Origin: Anaerostipes butyraticus
Lineage (GTDB): Bacteria > Bacillota > Clostridia > Lachnospirales > Lachnospiraceae
DNA length: 64,000 nt
Assembly: GCF_016586355.1 (NCBI RefSeq)
Contig: NZ_BLYI01000062.1
Span: 124,001-188,000 of the forward strand
Reading direction: 5' to 3'
Shown here in pieces: positions 1 through 7,076 of the stretch. The notes beneath the pieces are model-generated. The model ran no database searches. It was given only the letters and a program-made list of their open reading frames with translations, and was not told the DNA's origin. Every line of letters begins with the position of its first letter. Within the stretch, counting starts at the first letter, position 1. The position numbers and the translations under genes were made by a program.

Positions 1-47
1 TATCTTTCCATCTTTCCAGTCCATTCTCTTCTTTCCTTTCGTTAAAA

Positions 48-551
48 TTACAACACAGCCCCTTCATGTTCCAGAAGTTTTCTCTTCTTCTCAATTCCTC
101 CGGCATAGCCTGTCAGATTTCCATCAGATCCGACTACCCGGTGACATGGTATGATGATGGAAATTGGATTATGGCCTACGGCTCCGCCGACTGCCTGAGC
201 TGACATGCTCTCCAGTCCCCATTCATCGGCGATTCTCTGCGCAATCTCCCCATATGTTGTCACTTCCCCATACGGAATCTCACATAAAATCTTCCAAACG
301 TTCTGTCTGAATTCCGATCCAATCGGACGCAGCGGCAGTTCTCTGATCTCCGGCCGTTTCCCTGTAAAATAACGTTCCAGCCAGTTTTTTGTTTCCCTGA
401 AAATCTCCAGGCCGTCTTTTTGATGCATCGCTCCTGAGATGGACGCCGCAAAATATTTCTGTCCGTGAAACCAGAGACCGCATAAAGCATCACCATCGCT
501 GGCAAGAGTCACTGTCCCCAGCGGTGTGATCAGTTCTGTTGAATAAAACAT
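48..551 (-). CDS. ogt: Methylated-DNA--protein-cysteine methyltransferase
   Basis: This is an O6-alkylguanine-DNA alkyltransferase. It repairs O6-methylguanine (and O4-methylthymine) by transferring the alkyl group to its own cysteine. The active-site motif PCHRVVG is present, with the cysteine at about residue 136. The N-terminal ribonuclease-like domain and the C-terminal winged-helix domain are both intact, and the 167-residue length fits the Ogt class. I chose the ATG at 551 because AGGAGG lies six bases upstream; the frame stays open to 587 but without a ribosome binding site. It has its own promoter and a LexA-like palindrome upstream, so SOS control is possible. The symbol is a family-level assignment. 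Confidence 0.93.
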   Translation of the reverse strand: MFYSTELITPLGTVTLASDGDALCGLWFHGQKYFAASISGAMHQKDGLEIFRETKNWLERYFTGKRPEIRELPLRPIGSEFRQNVWKILCEIPYGEVTTYGEIAQRIADEWGLESMSAQAVGGAVGHNPISIIIPCHRVVGSDGNLTGYAGGIEKKRKLLEHEGAVL

Positions 552-573
552 ATGCTTCCTCCTATTATTCTTT

Positions 574-602
574 ATTATACTTCTCAAAATAACATATTAC
601 AA
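574..602 (-). promoter_or_regulatory. Sigma-A type promoter of the alkyltransferase gene
   Basis: On the minus strand, TTGTAA (597-602) and TATAAT (574-579) are separated by 17 bases. The predicted start lies about 15 bases before the ribosome binding site of the gene at 48-551. Confidence 0.6.
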
Positions 603-610
603 TATTTTAT

Positions 611-624
611 CGAACATATTTTCG
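611..624. promoter_or_regulatory. Candidate LexA (DinR) box
   Basis: The 14-mer CGAACATATTTTCG differs at one position from the Gram-positive LexA operator CGAACATATGTTCG. It lies nine bases upstream of the -35 element of a DNA repair gene. The match is seen in the sequence; LexA binding is inferred. Confidence 0.45.
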
Positions 625-640
625 ATTTCCAGATCTGAAT

Positions 641-940
641 TCAACATCCGTCCCATTGATATTGTTTCAGATCCACATGCCGGCTGTCCTTTAATTCCAC
701 TCCTTCCTGCTGAAGCAAAACCCCCTGGTCCGGCCAGCCCGGGACCAGTCTTCCGGCATGGTTTACAACTCTGTGACACGGATATTCCCCATATTTCTCT
801 GCCATTCCAAGCACTTTTCCTATAAGCCTGGCGTTTTTATCTCTTCCGATCAGCCTGGCAATCTGTCCATAGGTGGCAACTTTTCCTTCGGGTATTTCAG
901 CCACCACTGACAGTATTTCATAAATCAATGATTCCTCCAC
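641..940 (-). CDS. Short MGMT-family protein (alkyltransferase DNA-binding domain only)
   Basis: This 99-residue protein contains only the winged-helix/active-site domain of the MGMT family. Unlike alkyltransferase-like (ATL) proteins, in which the cysteine is replaced (often PWHR), it keeps PCHRVV with Cys at residue 55. It could therefore still be an active acceptor or a damage-recognition protein that hands lesions to excision repair. The start is GTG at 940, preceded by AAGGAG seven bases away. That ribosome binding site overlaps the end of the Crp/Fnr gene, so the two genes are probably co-transcribed and translationally linked. Confidence 0.85.
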   Translation of the reverse strand: MEESLIYEILSVVAEIPEGKVATYGQIARLIGRDKNARLIGKVLGMAEKYGEYPCHRVVNHAGRLVPGWPDQGVLLQQEGVELKDSRHVDLKQYQWDGC

Positions 941-951
941 GATACCACTCC

Positions 952-1629
952 TTATCCCATAAACTCCATTCCATTTTCCAGCAGTTCAAAATGATTTCTC
1001 TTTACTTTTATCAACCCGTCTTTCTGCATTCTGCTTAATTCGCTGGACATGGCAGAACGGTCTACTCCAAGATAATCTGCCAGCTGCTGCCGGTTGAATA
1101 CAATGTCAAACTCATTTTTCCCATAGATCAGCGCCTGGTCTGACAGATAAGACAATAATTTCGCACGGATTGTTTTCGGTGATGTATGAAAAATCCTTCG
1201 TGACAGACTCAGATTTTTCTGGGCTGAAATCGCAAGGAGATTTTTTATCAGCCTTCCATGAAACTGACAGGACTGAGGGCATGTTTCAATGACACGTTCA
1301 ATATGAAAAAACAGCACTTTTACATCAGTTGCCGCCGCCACATTTACCATCAGCTTTTCTCCTGTCACGCATGCATAAGTTTCCGCAAAAATCTGTCCCG
1401 GACCAATCTGATCTAAAATACTTCGATTTCCCCATATATCATCATTTTCAATCAGAACGCTGCCTGATATGACCATTCCCAGAGACGATACTGTATCTCC
1501 CATACGCAGAATCATTTCACCCTTTTTGTATTTCTTTTCTTCAGTCCGCAGACAGTCCAGCATCAAATGAATCTCCGGCTCAGAAATTCCCTGAAACAAC
1601 TTTGTATCCGATAATCTAATTTCTTTCAT
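952..1629 (-). CDS. Crp/Fnr-family regulator, probable HcpR-type
   Basis: The protein has an N-terminal cyclic-nucleotide-binding-like beta-roll (roughly residues 10-120) and a C-terminal winged helix (about 145-215) with the recognition helix near LGVDRSAMSSELSRM. It lacks the N-terminal cysteine cluster of Fnr. It is divergent from hydroxylamine reductase, an arrangement characteristic of HcpR-type regulators that respond to nitric oxide or nitrosative stress. A palindrome in the shared 101-base region suits activation of hcp and repression of its own gene. It is followed after 11 bases by the short MGMT-like gene. The HcpR assignment rests on context; the Crp/Fnr family assignment is firm. 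Confidence 0.85.
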   Translation of the reverse strand: MKEIRLSDTKLFQGISEPEIHLMLDCLRTEEKKYKKGEMILRMGDTVSSLGMVISGSVLIENDDIWGNRSILDQIGPGQIFAETYACVTGEKLMVNVAAATDVKVLFFHIERVIETCPQSCQFHGRLIKNLLAISAQKNLSLSRRIFHTSPKTIRAKLLSYLSDQALIYGKNEFDIVFNRQQLADYLGVDRSAMSSELSRMQKDGLIKVKRNHFELLENGMEFMG

Positions 1630-1642
1630 AATTTTCCCCTTT

Positions 1643-1658
1643 TGTTGTTTTTACAACA
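1643..1658. promoter_or_regulatory. Crp/Fnr-type operator palindrome between the regulator gene and hcp
   Basis: TGTTGT-TTTT-ACAACA is a perfect 6-4-6 inverted repeat. For hcp, a -10 element TATACT at 1680-1685 predicts transcription start near 1692. This puts the palindrome centre near -41.5, the classical class II activator position. For the divergent regulator it lies downstream of the predicted start, which would suit autorepression. Confidence 0.6.
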
Positions 1659-1677
1659 TACCGTTATCAACAATTAT

Positions 1678-1705
1678 ATTATACTCTTGCCACAACATGA
1701 AACAA
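1678..1705 (-). promoter_or_regulatory. Promoter of the Crp/Fnr regulator gene
   Basis: On the minus strand, TTGTTT (1700-1705) and TATAAT (1678-1683) are separated by 16 bases. The element overlaps the predicted hcp -10 region, so the two divergent promoters share DNA. Confidence 0.45.
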
Positions 1706-1730
1706 GTACAAATCAAGGAGGGTATGATTT

Positions 1731-3374
1731 ATGAAACATACAGCAAACATGTTCTGCTACCAATGTCAGGAAACCGCAGGATGCAAAGGATGTACCATAT
1801 CCGGTGTCTGCGGGAAACAGCCGGATGTTGCAGCCATGCAGGATTTATTAATATATGTGACCAAAGGACTTTCCGCTGCTGCCACACAGCTTCGCGAGGA
1901 GAACTCCTCTGTCCCTGCAGAAACCAGCCGGATGATTCTGACCAATCTGTTTACAACGATCACAAATGCTAATTTTGACAAGGAAGCGATCATTTCCCGC
2001 ATCCATGAAACACTGAAGAGGAAAGAAGAACTGCTTTCCTCTGTAAAGAATCAAGATTCTCTTCCGGAAGCTGCTTTCTGGAATGGAAAAGAGGAAACCT
2101 TTGAAGAAAAGGCTTCTTCCGTCGGCGTTCTTTCCACAGAAAATGAAGATATCCGAAGCCTCAGAGAACTGATCACATATGGTCTGAAAGGTCTGGCAGC
2201 CTACGCAAAACACGCTGCTGCCCTTGGAAAAGAGAATCCGGAAATCAATGCATTTCTGGAACACACTCTGGCTGATGTCCTGAATGATAGTCTTTCTGCA
2301 GATGATCTGACGGCACTTGCTCTGAAAACCGGAGAATACGGCGTTCAGGTTATGGCTCTTCTTGATGAAGCCAATACACAGGCCTATGGAAATCCGGAAA
2401 TTACAAAAGTAAAGATCAGCGCAGGAAACCGCCCTGGAATTCTCATATCCGGTCATGATCTCAGAGATCTGGAAATGCTTCTGGAACAGACAAAAGATAC
2501 CGGTGTAGACGTCTACACTCATTCCGAAATGCTTCCGGCTCACTACTATCCTGCCTTTAAAAAGTATTCCCACTTTGTCGGCAATTATGGAAACGCATGG
2601 TGGAAGCAGAAAGAAGAATTTGAAAGTTTCCATGGTCCGATTCTTATGACCACAAACTGCATCGTTCCGCCAAAAGACAGCTACAAAGACCGGCTGTATA
2701 CTACAGGCGCTGCCGGTTATCCGGGATGTCCGCATATTCCGGGAGGTGTCGGCGAGACCAAAGACTTCTCCGCCATCATTGAACATGCAAAACATTGCCA
2801 GCCTCCTAAATCCATCGAGGAAGGCGAGATCACAGGCGGATTTGCCCACGCTCAGGTTCTGGCTCTTGCGGATCAGATTGTAGAAGCAGTGACTTCCGGC
2901 GCAATTAAAAAGTTTGTTGTCATGGCAGGCTGTGACGGCCGCGCCGCATCAAGAAATTATTACACAGACTTTGCCAAAGCCCTTCCAAAGGATGCTGTCA
3001 TCCTGACTGCCGGATGCGCAAAATATAAATACAACAAACTGAATCTGGGTGACATCAACGGAATTCCCCGCGTGCTGGATGCGGGACAGTGCAATGACTC
3101 TTACTCTCTTGCCGTTATTGCACTGAAATTAAAAGAAGTATTCGGACTTGACGATATCAACCAGCTGCCGATTATTTACAATATCGCATGGTATGAACAA
3201 AAAGCTGTGATCGTTCTTCTGGCTCTCCTGTCACTGGGCGTGAAAAACATCCATCTGGGTCCGACACTTCCTGCTTTCCTGTCACCAAACGTTGCCTCTG
3301 TTCTGACGGAAAACTTTGGAATTGCGGGGATTGGAACCGTTGAAGACGATATGAAATTATTCTTTGGAGAATAA
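1731..3374 (+). CDS. hcp: Hydroxylamine reductase (hybrid cluster protein)
   Basis: The hybrid-cluster protein carries an N-terminal iron-sulfur cluster and a hybrid Fe-S-O cluster. It reduces hydroxylamine and is implicated in nitric oxide detoxification. The N-terminal cysteines at 9, 12, 21 and 27 follow the C-X2-C-X8-C-X5-C pattern of enzymes from strict anaerobes. Hybrid-cluster ligand motifs are visible as [16 protein letters not shown] and [10 protein letters not shown]. The length of 547 residues is normal. The start has AAGGAGG upstream. It is monocistronic, divergent from a Crp/Fnr regulator, and bounded downstream by the hairpin at 3383-3422. Confidence 0.97.
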   Translation: MKHTANMFCYQCQETAGCKGCTISGVCGKQPDVAAMQDLLIYVTKGLSAAATQLREENSSVPAETSRMILTNLFTTITNANFDKEAIISRIHETLKRKEELLSSVKNQDSLPEAAFWNGKEETFEEKASSVGVLSTENEDIRSLRELITYGLKGLAAYAKHAAALGKENPEINAFLEHTLADVLNDSLSADDLTALALKTGEYGVQVMALLDEANTQAYGNPEITKVKISAGNRPGILISGHDLRDLEMLLEQTKDTGVDVYTHSEMLPAHYYPAFKKYSHFVGNYGNAWWKQKEEFESFHGPILMTTNCIVPPKDSYKDRLYTTGAAGYPGCPHIPGGVGETKDFSAIIEHAKHCQPPKSIEEGEITGGFAHAQVLALADQIVEAVTSGAIKKFVVMAGCDGRAASRNYYTDFAKALPKDAVILTAGCAKYKYNKLNLGDINGIPRVLDAGQCNDSYSLAVIALKLKEVFGLDDINQLPIIYNIAWYEQKAVIVLLALLSLGVKNIHLGPTLPAFLSPNVASVLTENFGIAGIGTVEDDMKLFFGE

Positions 3375-3422
3375 AAAATGATATGCCGGCTTTTGGGAAT
3401 ATATCTTCTCAAAAGCCGGCAT
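3368..3422 (-). terminator. Intrinsic terminator of the AlbA_2/ATPase gene
   Basis: A 13-bp stem, ATGCCGGCTTTTG paired with CAAAAGCCGGCAT (3383-3422), is followed on the minus strand by CATTTTTTATT. It starts four bases after the minus-strand stop at 3427. It could also end hcp transcripts, though the plus-strand U-tract is weak. Confidence 0.75.
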
Positions 3423-3426
3423 CAAT

Positions 3427-4890
3427 TTAAGTATAATATAATTGTCTGGAACTGCTTGGTTTTTCCGGAATACTTAAATGAATCAATCCTCTTTCAATCA
3501 ACGGATTTACATACTTCTGAATCGCATACGTGGTAGATGTCAGACCCAGAAAACCTGCTATTTCTTTTCGTGTCCGCGGCGTTTTACAAAAAATCAGCAG
3601 ATTTTTTGTCTCATCCATATCCCGCAATAATGTATCCTCATATTTATTTTTATGTTTATACAAACGAACAACAAAAGTTCCTCTCTCCTCCGCAAATTCC
3701 GGAGCCGGGAGCTGATATTCTTTCATGGTTCTCCGCATTGTCGGTATCCCTGAATATCGATTTTCTGTTACTCCTAAAACTTCCAGTGCTGTAACGAGAA
3801 CCGGATTCCTTGTGTCCGGCTGGACCATACCTAATTGATTCAGCTGCATCCTTCCATAGATTCCTCCCGGATTACGGATCTCCATCCGGTCTTCATACAT
3901 GATCACCTGGATTGGCATTCCTTCTGTATGAATGCTGTAATCTCTATGGACCAGCGCATTTAATACTGCTTCTCTGACAGCAATCACAGGATAATCTGTC
4001 TGATCCACCCGCCTGCCTGTCGTCTCATCAATGATTGTTTTTGTCCTCATATTTTTTTTGACAAACTGCATTGTTTCATCCAGCATTGTCATAATATCCC
4101 CTTCGATTCTTTTATTATCTAAAAACCTTTCTCCCATATCTCCAATTCCGCCAATCTCTTTTCCCGGAACAACAACTGCATGGATACAAAGCTGAGGGAA
4201 ATAAGCCTGAGGATACAAACTAAATAATAAAACAGAAGCTAATGTCGGAATGCGATTTCTGGTAATGCTCATTAACTCATACAGATCTTCTTCCGGAATA
4301 TTTGATAAATTTGGTCTCCCCATCTTCAATTTTTTTACATATTCTTCCAGGCTATTTAGATTCATTGCTGAAAAAGTCGCTCTTGGTATTTCCCGGATAT
4401 CATCCTGATACTTCTTACGGAATGCCTCATAGCTGTATATTTCATATTCCGTCATAGCTTCATCACTATCACCAATCCGAATATAAGACCCCTTTATCCT
4501 TCCGGTTCCTTTGTAATAACACGGCCGCTCTGCCAGATCTATTCCCGGAATTTCCGCAGAAACAAAACTCTTTCCATTCTTTTCCAGCACAGTCAGCAGC
4601 GGCCGGACAACCGGCTCCATCTGCAGGCACTGGGCATTGATCCTTTTTTGCAAATCCTGTGCATCATACACACCTGCTTCCTCAAAACCATTTTCTTCAT
4701 CGATTCCAAAAACGATAATTCCTCCTTCATCCTGATTGGAAAAACTGGATAACGTATCAAATAACCTTTTCGGACATCCTCTATTGGCACTTTTTAATTC
4801 CAAATTTTGAGTTTCACACTGGTATTTTTGAATTTCTTTTAACAATTCTTCTAATTCTTCTGTTAATATTTCAAATTCCCCTCCTTTCAT
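3427..4890 (-). CDS. AlbA_2-domain ATP-binding transcriptional regulator
   Basis: An N-terminal AlbA_2 (Schlafen-type) domain lies at about residues 25-150, with signature pieces LELKSANRG and IIVFGIDEENG. It is followed by a GHKL-type ATP-binding region (AVREAVLNALVHRDYS, and RNPGGIYG) and a C-terminal winged helix (RKEIAGFLGLTS). Proteins of this layout are annotated as helix-turn-helix regulators; the ligand is unknown. The start is unresolved. The ATG at 4890 has no upstream ribosome binding site and lies at the predicted transcription start; AAAGGAGGGG follows it inside the frame. The frame remains open to 4983, but that extension would run through the neighbouring gene's terminator and this gene's promoter, so I rejected it. 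Confidence 0.82.
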   Translation of the reverse strand: MKGGEFEILTEELEELLKEIQKYQCETQNLELKSANRGCPKRLFDTLSSFSNQDEGGIIVFGIDEENGFEEAGVYDAQDLQKRINAQCLQMEPVVRPLLTVLEKNGKSFVSAEIPGIDLAERPCYYKGTGRIKGSYIRIGDSDEAMTEYEIYSYEAFRKKYQDDIREIPRATFSAMNLNSLEEYVKKLKMGRPNLSNIPEEDLYELMSITRNRIPTLASVLLFSLYPQAYFPQLCIHAVVVPGKEIGGIGDMGERFLDNKRIEGDIMTMLDETMQFVKKNMRTKTIIDETTGRRVDQTDYPVIAVREAVLNALVHRDYSIHTEGMPIQVIMYEDRMEIRNPGGIYGRMQLNQLGMVQPDTRNPVLVTALEVLGVTENRYSGIPTMRRTMKEYQLPAPEFAEERGTFVVRLYKHKNKYEDTLLRDMDETKNLLIFCKTPRTRKEIAGFLGLTSTTYAIQKYVNPLIERGLIHLSIPEKPSSSRQLYYT

Positions 4891-4894
4891 TTTA

Positions 4895-4923
4895 ATTTTA
4901 ACATCAAATTTTAAATTTTTCAA
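4895..4923 (-). promoter_or_regulatory. Promoter of the AlbA_2/ATPase gene
   Basis: On the minus strand, TTGAAA (4918-4923) and TAAAAT (4895-4900) are separated by 17 bases. The predicted start falls on or beside the ATG at 4890. Confidence 0.5.
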
Positions 4924-4933
4924 TTCTATTTTT

Positions 4934-4960
4934 AAAAAAAGCTGCCGTTTACACGGCAGC
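4934..4960 (-). terminator. Intrinsic terminator of the nitrilase gene
   Basis: The stem GCTGCCGT with ACGGCAGC and a four-base loop (4941-4960) is followed on the minus strand by seven T residues. It lies 30 bases past the nitrilase stop. Confidence 0.88.
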
Positions 4961-4989
4961 CCCTGATTCAAATGCAATTCCATATGATT

Positions 4990-5985
4990 TTATTTCTCTT
5001 TCTGCAATTCTTCATATTTCACAGAGCATTCTTTCTCTTCTCCAGCAAAATTCACCACCGGCTGCGGATCCTGATCCACCAGCATCCGGAGCGTCTTATT
5101 GGAATAATGTCCCGCCGGATCAATCTGATATTTACAGTCTACAATCTTTTCCAGGTCTATATCCGCATATGCCAGTCCCTCGGCATTCTTCGGAAGCTTC
5201 TCTGTCAGAATCTTCCCATTTGGCCCGATAATGCAGGCATCTCCGCCGCCATATTCAACGAATCCTTCATACGCCGGCAGTCTGCCCATTTTTTCATAGA
5301 TTTCCTGCGTGTGAATCTGTGTACTGCTGATGACGTAAGACTGTGTCGCCAGTGCATAGAATCTTGCGGATATTTCATTTGGCGCCTCTGATGTCAGCGC
5401 TTCGTCGTCGGGAACAAAACACGGCCAGGACGCCACATGCACCTGCTCATTTTTGGCGTTCATTGCCTGAATGTTCAGAGGAATCCAGTGTTCCCAGCAC
5501 TGAAGCCCGCCAAGCCGTCCGATTTCTGTATCAAATACCGGCATCATGCTGGCCTCACCATCGCCCCATATGAGCCGTTCCCCTCCGGAAGGCTTCATTT
5601 TCCGGTGTTTTCCCATAAGATCTCCCAGAGGATTGAACCATAACTGTGTGAGATAAAGGGAACCCCCTTCCTTTTCTGATACGGAAATACATACGTAGAT
5701 ATTATTTTTTCTCGCAGCTTCACTCAGCTTCTTTACGACGGGCCCCGGAATTTCCACCGCATTTTCCATTAGTTTCTGCTGCAGCGGTGATCCTGTGATC
5801 GGATCCGTCAGCCATACCCACCACGGATATCCGGAAATAAATCCTTCCGGGAAACCAATCAGTTTCGCCCCGCCGGATGCTGCTTTTTCTATCAATTTAC
5901 ATGCTTTGTCTGCTGTTGCTTCTGCGTCGAGAAATACAGGCGCTGCCTGAACTGCTGCTGCCTTGAATTTTGGATAATCTGTCAT
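4990..5985 (-). CDS. Nitrilase (carbon-nitrogen hydrolase family)
   Basis: This 331-residue enzyme belongs to the nitrilase branch of the carbon-nitrogen hydrolases and would hydrolyse nitriles to carboxylic acid and ammonia. The Glu-Lys-Cys triad is visible: FPEGFISGYPWW (Glu), HRKMKPSGGERLIWGDG (Lys) and GGLQCWEHW (Cys). The CWEHW sequence is typical of nitrilases rather than amidases. The substrate cannot be read from the sequence. The start is ATG at 5985, with AGGAGG seven bases upstream. The gene is divergent from a LysR gene that probably controls it, and an intrinsic terminator sits in its own leader. It is monocistronic, ending at the 4934-4960 terminator. Confidence 0.93.
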   Translation of the reverse strand: MTDYPKFKAAAVQAAPVFLDAEATADKACKLIEKAASGGAKLIGFPEGFISGYPWWVWLTDPITGSPLQQKLMENAVEIPGPVVKKLSEAARKNNIYVCISVSEKEGGSLYLTQLWFNPLGDLMGKHRKMKPSGGERLIWGDGEASMMPVFDTEIGRLGGLQCWEHWIPLNIQAMNAKNEQVHVASWPCFVPDDEALTSEAPNEISARFYALATQSYVISSTQIHTQEIYEKMGRLPAYEGFVEYGGGDACIIGPNGKILTEKLPKNAEGLAYADIDLEKIVDCKYQIDPAGHYSNKTLRMLVDQDPQPVVNFAGEEKECSVKYEELQKEK

Positions 5986-6003
5986 GATACGCCTCCTGTA
6001 CAT

Positions 6004-6040
6004 AAAAAAATAAGGCGCCATTCCTGCAAAGAATGACGCC
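6004..6040 (-). terminator. Terminator-like hairpin in the nitrilase 5' leader (candidate attenuator)
   Basis: A 10-bp stem (6014-6023 with 6031-6040, seven-base loop) is followed on the minus strand by TTATTTTTTT. In minus-strand RNA the fifth pair is a U-G wobble and the stem is unbroken; in plus-strand RNA the same position is an A-C mismatch. The structure therefore belongs to the nitrilase transcript. It lies between the promoter (6067-6095) and the ribosome binding site (about 5992-5997). Confidence 0.7.
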
Positions 6041-6066
6041 TTTGTCGTTTCGTTTCTATGTTCCTG

Positions 6067-6095
6067 ATTATAGTCGGAATCATTTTCCAAATCAA
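6067..6095 (-). promoter_or_regulatory. Promoter of the nitrilase gene
   Basis: On the minus strand, TTGATT (6090-6095) and TATAAT (6067-6072) are separated by 17 bases. The predicted start near 6060 gives a leader of about 75 bases that contains the terminator hairpin. Confidence 0.65.
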
Positions 6096-6096
6096 T

Positions 6097-6137
6097 CAGA
6101 ATCTGGTTGACCCTTATCAACCTTTTTATTGATTCTG
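6097..6137. promoter_or_regulatory. Nested inverted repeat, probable LysR operator
   Basis: The inner palindrome GGTTGA-N6-TCAACC (6105-6122) is flanked by an outer pair, CAGAATC (6097-6103) and GATTCTG (6131-6137). It lies between the divergent nitrilase and lysR promoters and overlaps the lysR -35 element, as expected of an autoregulating LysR protein. Confidence 0.5.
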
Positions 6138-6157
6138 GCGCTTATTTTCACTATAAT
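6129..6157 (+). promoter_or_regulatory. Promoter of the lysR gene
   Basis: TTGATT (6129-6134) and TATAAT (6152-6157) are separated by 17 bases. The predicted start near 6164 leaves a very short leader before the AAAGGA ribosome binding site. Confidence 0.65.
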
Positions 6158-6180
6158 TTAATCAGAAAGGATGACTGCAT

Positions 6181-7068
6181 ATGACAACAAAAGAACTGGA
6201 ATATTTTTTATCGGTTTATGAAACGCACAGTATAAAAAACTCTGCCGAAAAACTGTTTATCTCTTCCCAGGCACTCAGCAAATCCATCAAAAAACTGGAA
6301 GCTGAAATAAATACAACTTTGTTTACGCGAACCAGTTCCGGTCTGATTCCAACCCATTCCGCTGACAAACTGGCCGAACGCGCTCATGTCATTATCAATG
6401 AATTTGACAATATTACATCAGATTTCTCCGTTGCCGAATCCAACAGCAGTACGGTTCTTACTGTGGCCGCAACTTACGGCGTACTGGATTATCTCGGATA
6501 CAATTTCGTAAAAAACTTTTATCTGCAATTTCCCAATATTAAACTGAACCTGATTGAGCTGCCAGAGACCCACATCAGCGAAATGCTTGCAAATAACCAG
6601 GTTGAAATCGCATTTATGCCGGCTCCCATTGATTACACAAAATTTAATGCCAAATTCTGTTTTTCCTGGAAACACTGTCTGATTATCAACCGAAAACATC
6701 CTCTTGCCGTTAAAAAGAAGATTCCATATTCTGATCTGGATGGTATTCCTCTGGCATTAAAAGGACGCTCTTATTCTGTCTTCCCAAGCAATATCAGCCG
6801 GTTTCTGAAAGAAGGCGTCAATCCGAATATCCTTCTTGAAACCACCTCAGAATCCCTGATTCACCAGGTTGCGGAAACAAACGCCGGCATTGGAGTTTCT
6901 CTGTCCTTTCTTGCCGAAAGAATACATTCTTCCAGTACCGTTATCCGGGAATTCGACGATCCCAACTGTCAGAAAGAAGTCTATCTCGTGACAAAAAAAG
7001 ATATGATTCCATCCTCAGACGCCAGCTGTTTTGTAAGCTATCTTGACCGATGGCTGTCGCTGCATTAA
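6181..7068 (+). CDS. LysR-family transcriptional regulator of the nitrilase locus
   Basis: This is a 295-residue LysR-type regulator. It has an N-terminal winged helix (residues 1-60; FLSVYETHSIKNSAEKLF leads into the recognition helix SSQALSKSIKKLEAEI) and a periplasmic-binding-protein-like effector domain from about residue 90. It reads away from the nitrilase gene, with two 17-base-spaced promoters and a nested palindrome between them. The usual LysR arrangement therefore applies: repression of its own gene and inducer-dependent control of the neighbour. The effector is unknown and may be a nitrile or its product. The stop lies eight bases from the end of the convergent AIM24 gene. Confidence 0.92.
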   Translation: MTTKELEYFLSVYETHSIKNSAEKLFISSQALSKSIKKLEAEINTTLFTRTSSGLIPTHSADKLAERAHVIINEFDNITSDFSVAESNSSTVLTVAATYGVLDYLGYNFVKNFYLQFPNIKLNLIELPETHISEMLANNQVEIAFMPAPIDYTKFNAKFCFSWKHCLIINRKHPLAVKKKIPYSDLDGIPLALKGRSYSVFPSNISRFLKEGVNPNILLETTSESLIHQVAETNAGIGVSLSFLAERIHSSSTVIREFDDPNCQKEVYLVTKKDMIPSSDASCFVSYLDRWLSLH

Positions 7069-7076
7069 CTCCTGGT

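Noticed and set aside
1848-2849. A 333-codon minus-strand open frame opposite hcp
   Set aside because: It lies wholly inside the hcp gene, has no ribosome binding site and encodes no recognisable protein; hcp itself is unmistakable.
4891-4983. N-terminal extension of the AlbA_2 regulator to 4983
   Set aside because: This part holds the nitrilase terminator and the regulator's own promoter, so it is unlikely to be translated.
5986-6120. N-terminal extension of the nitrilase to 6120
   Set aside because: It spans the divergent promoters, the operator palindrome and the leader hairpin; a proper ribosome binding site serves ATG 5985.
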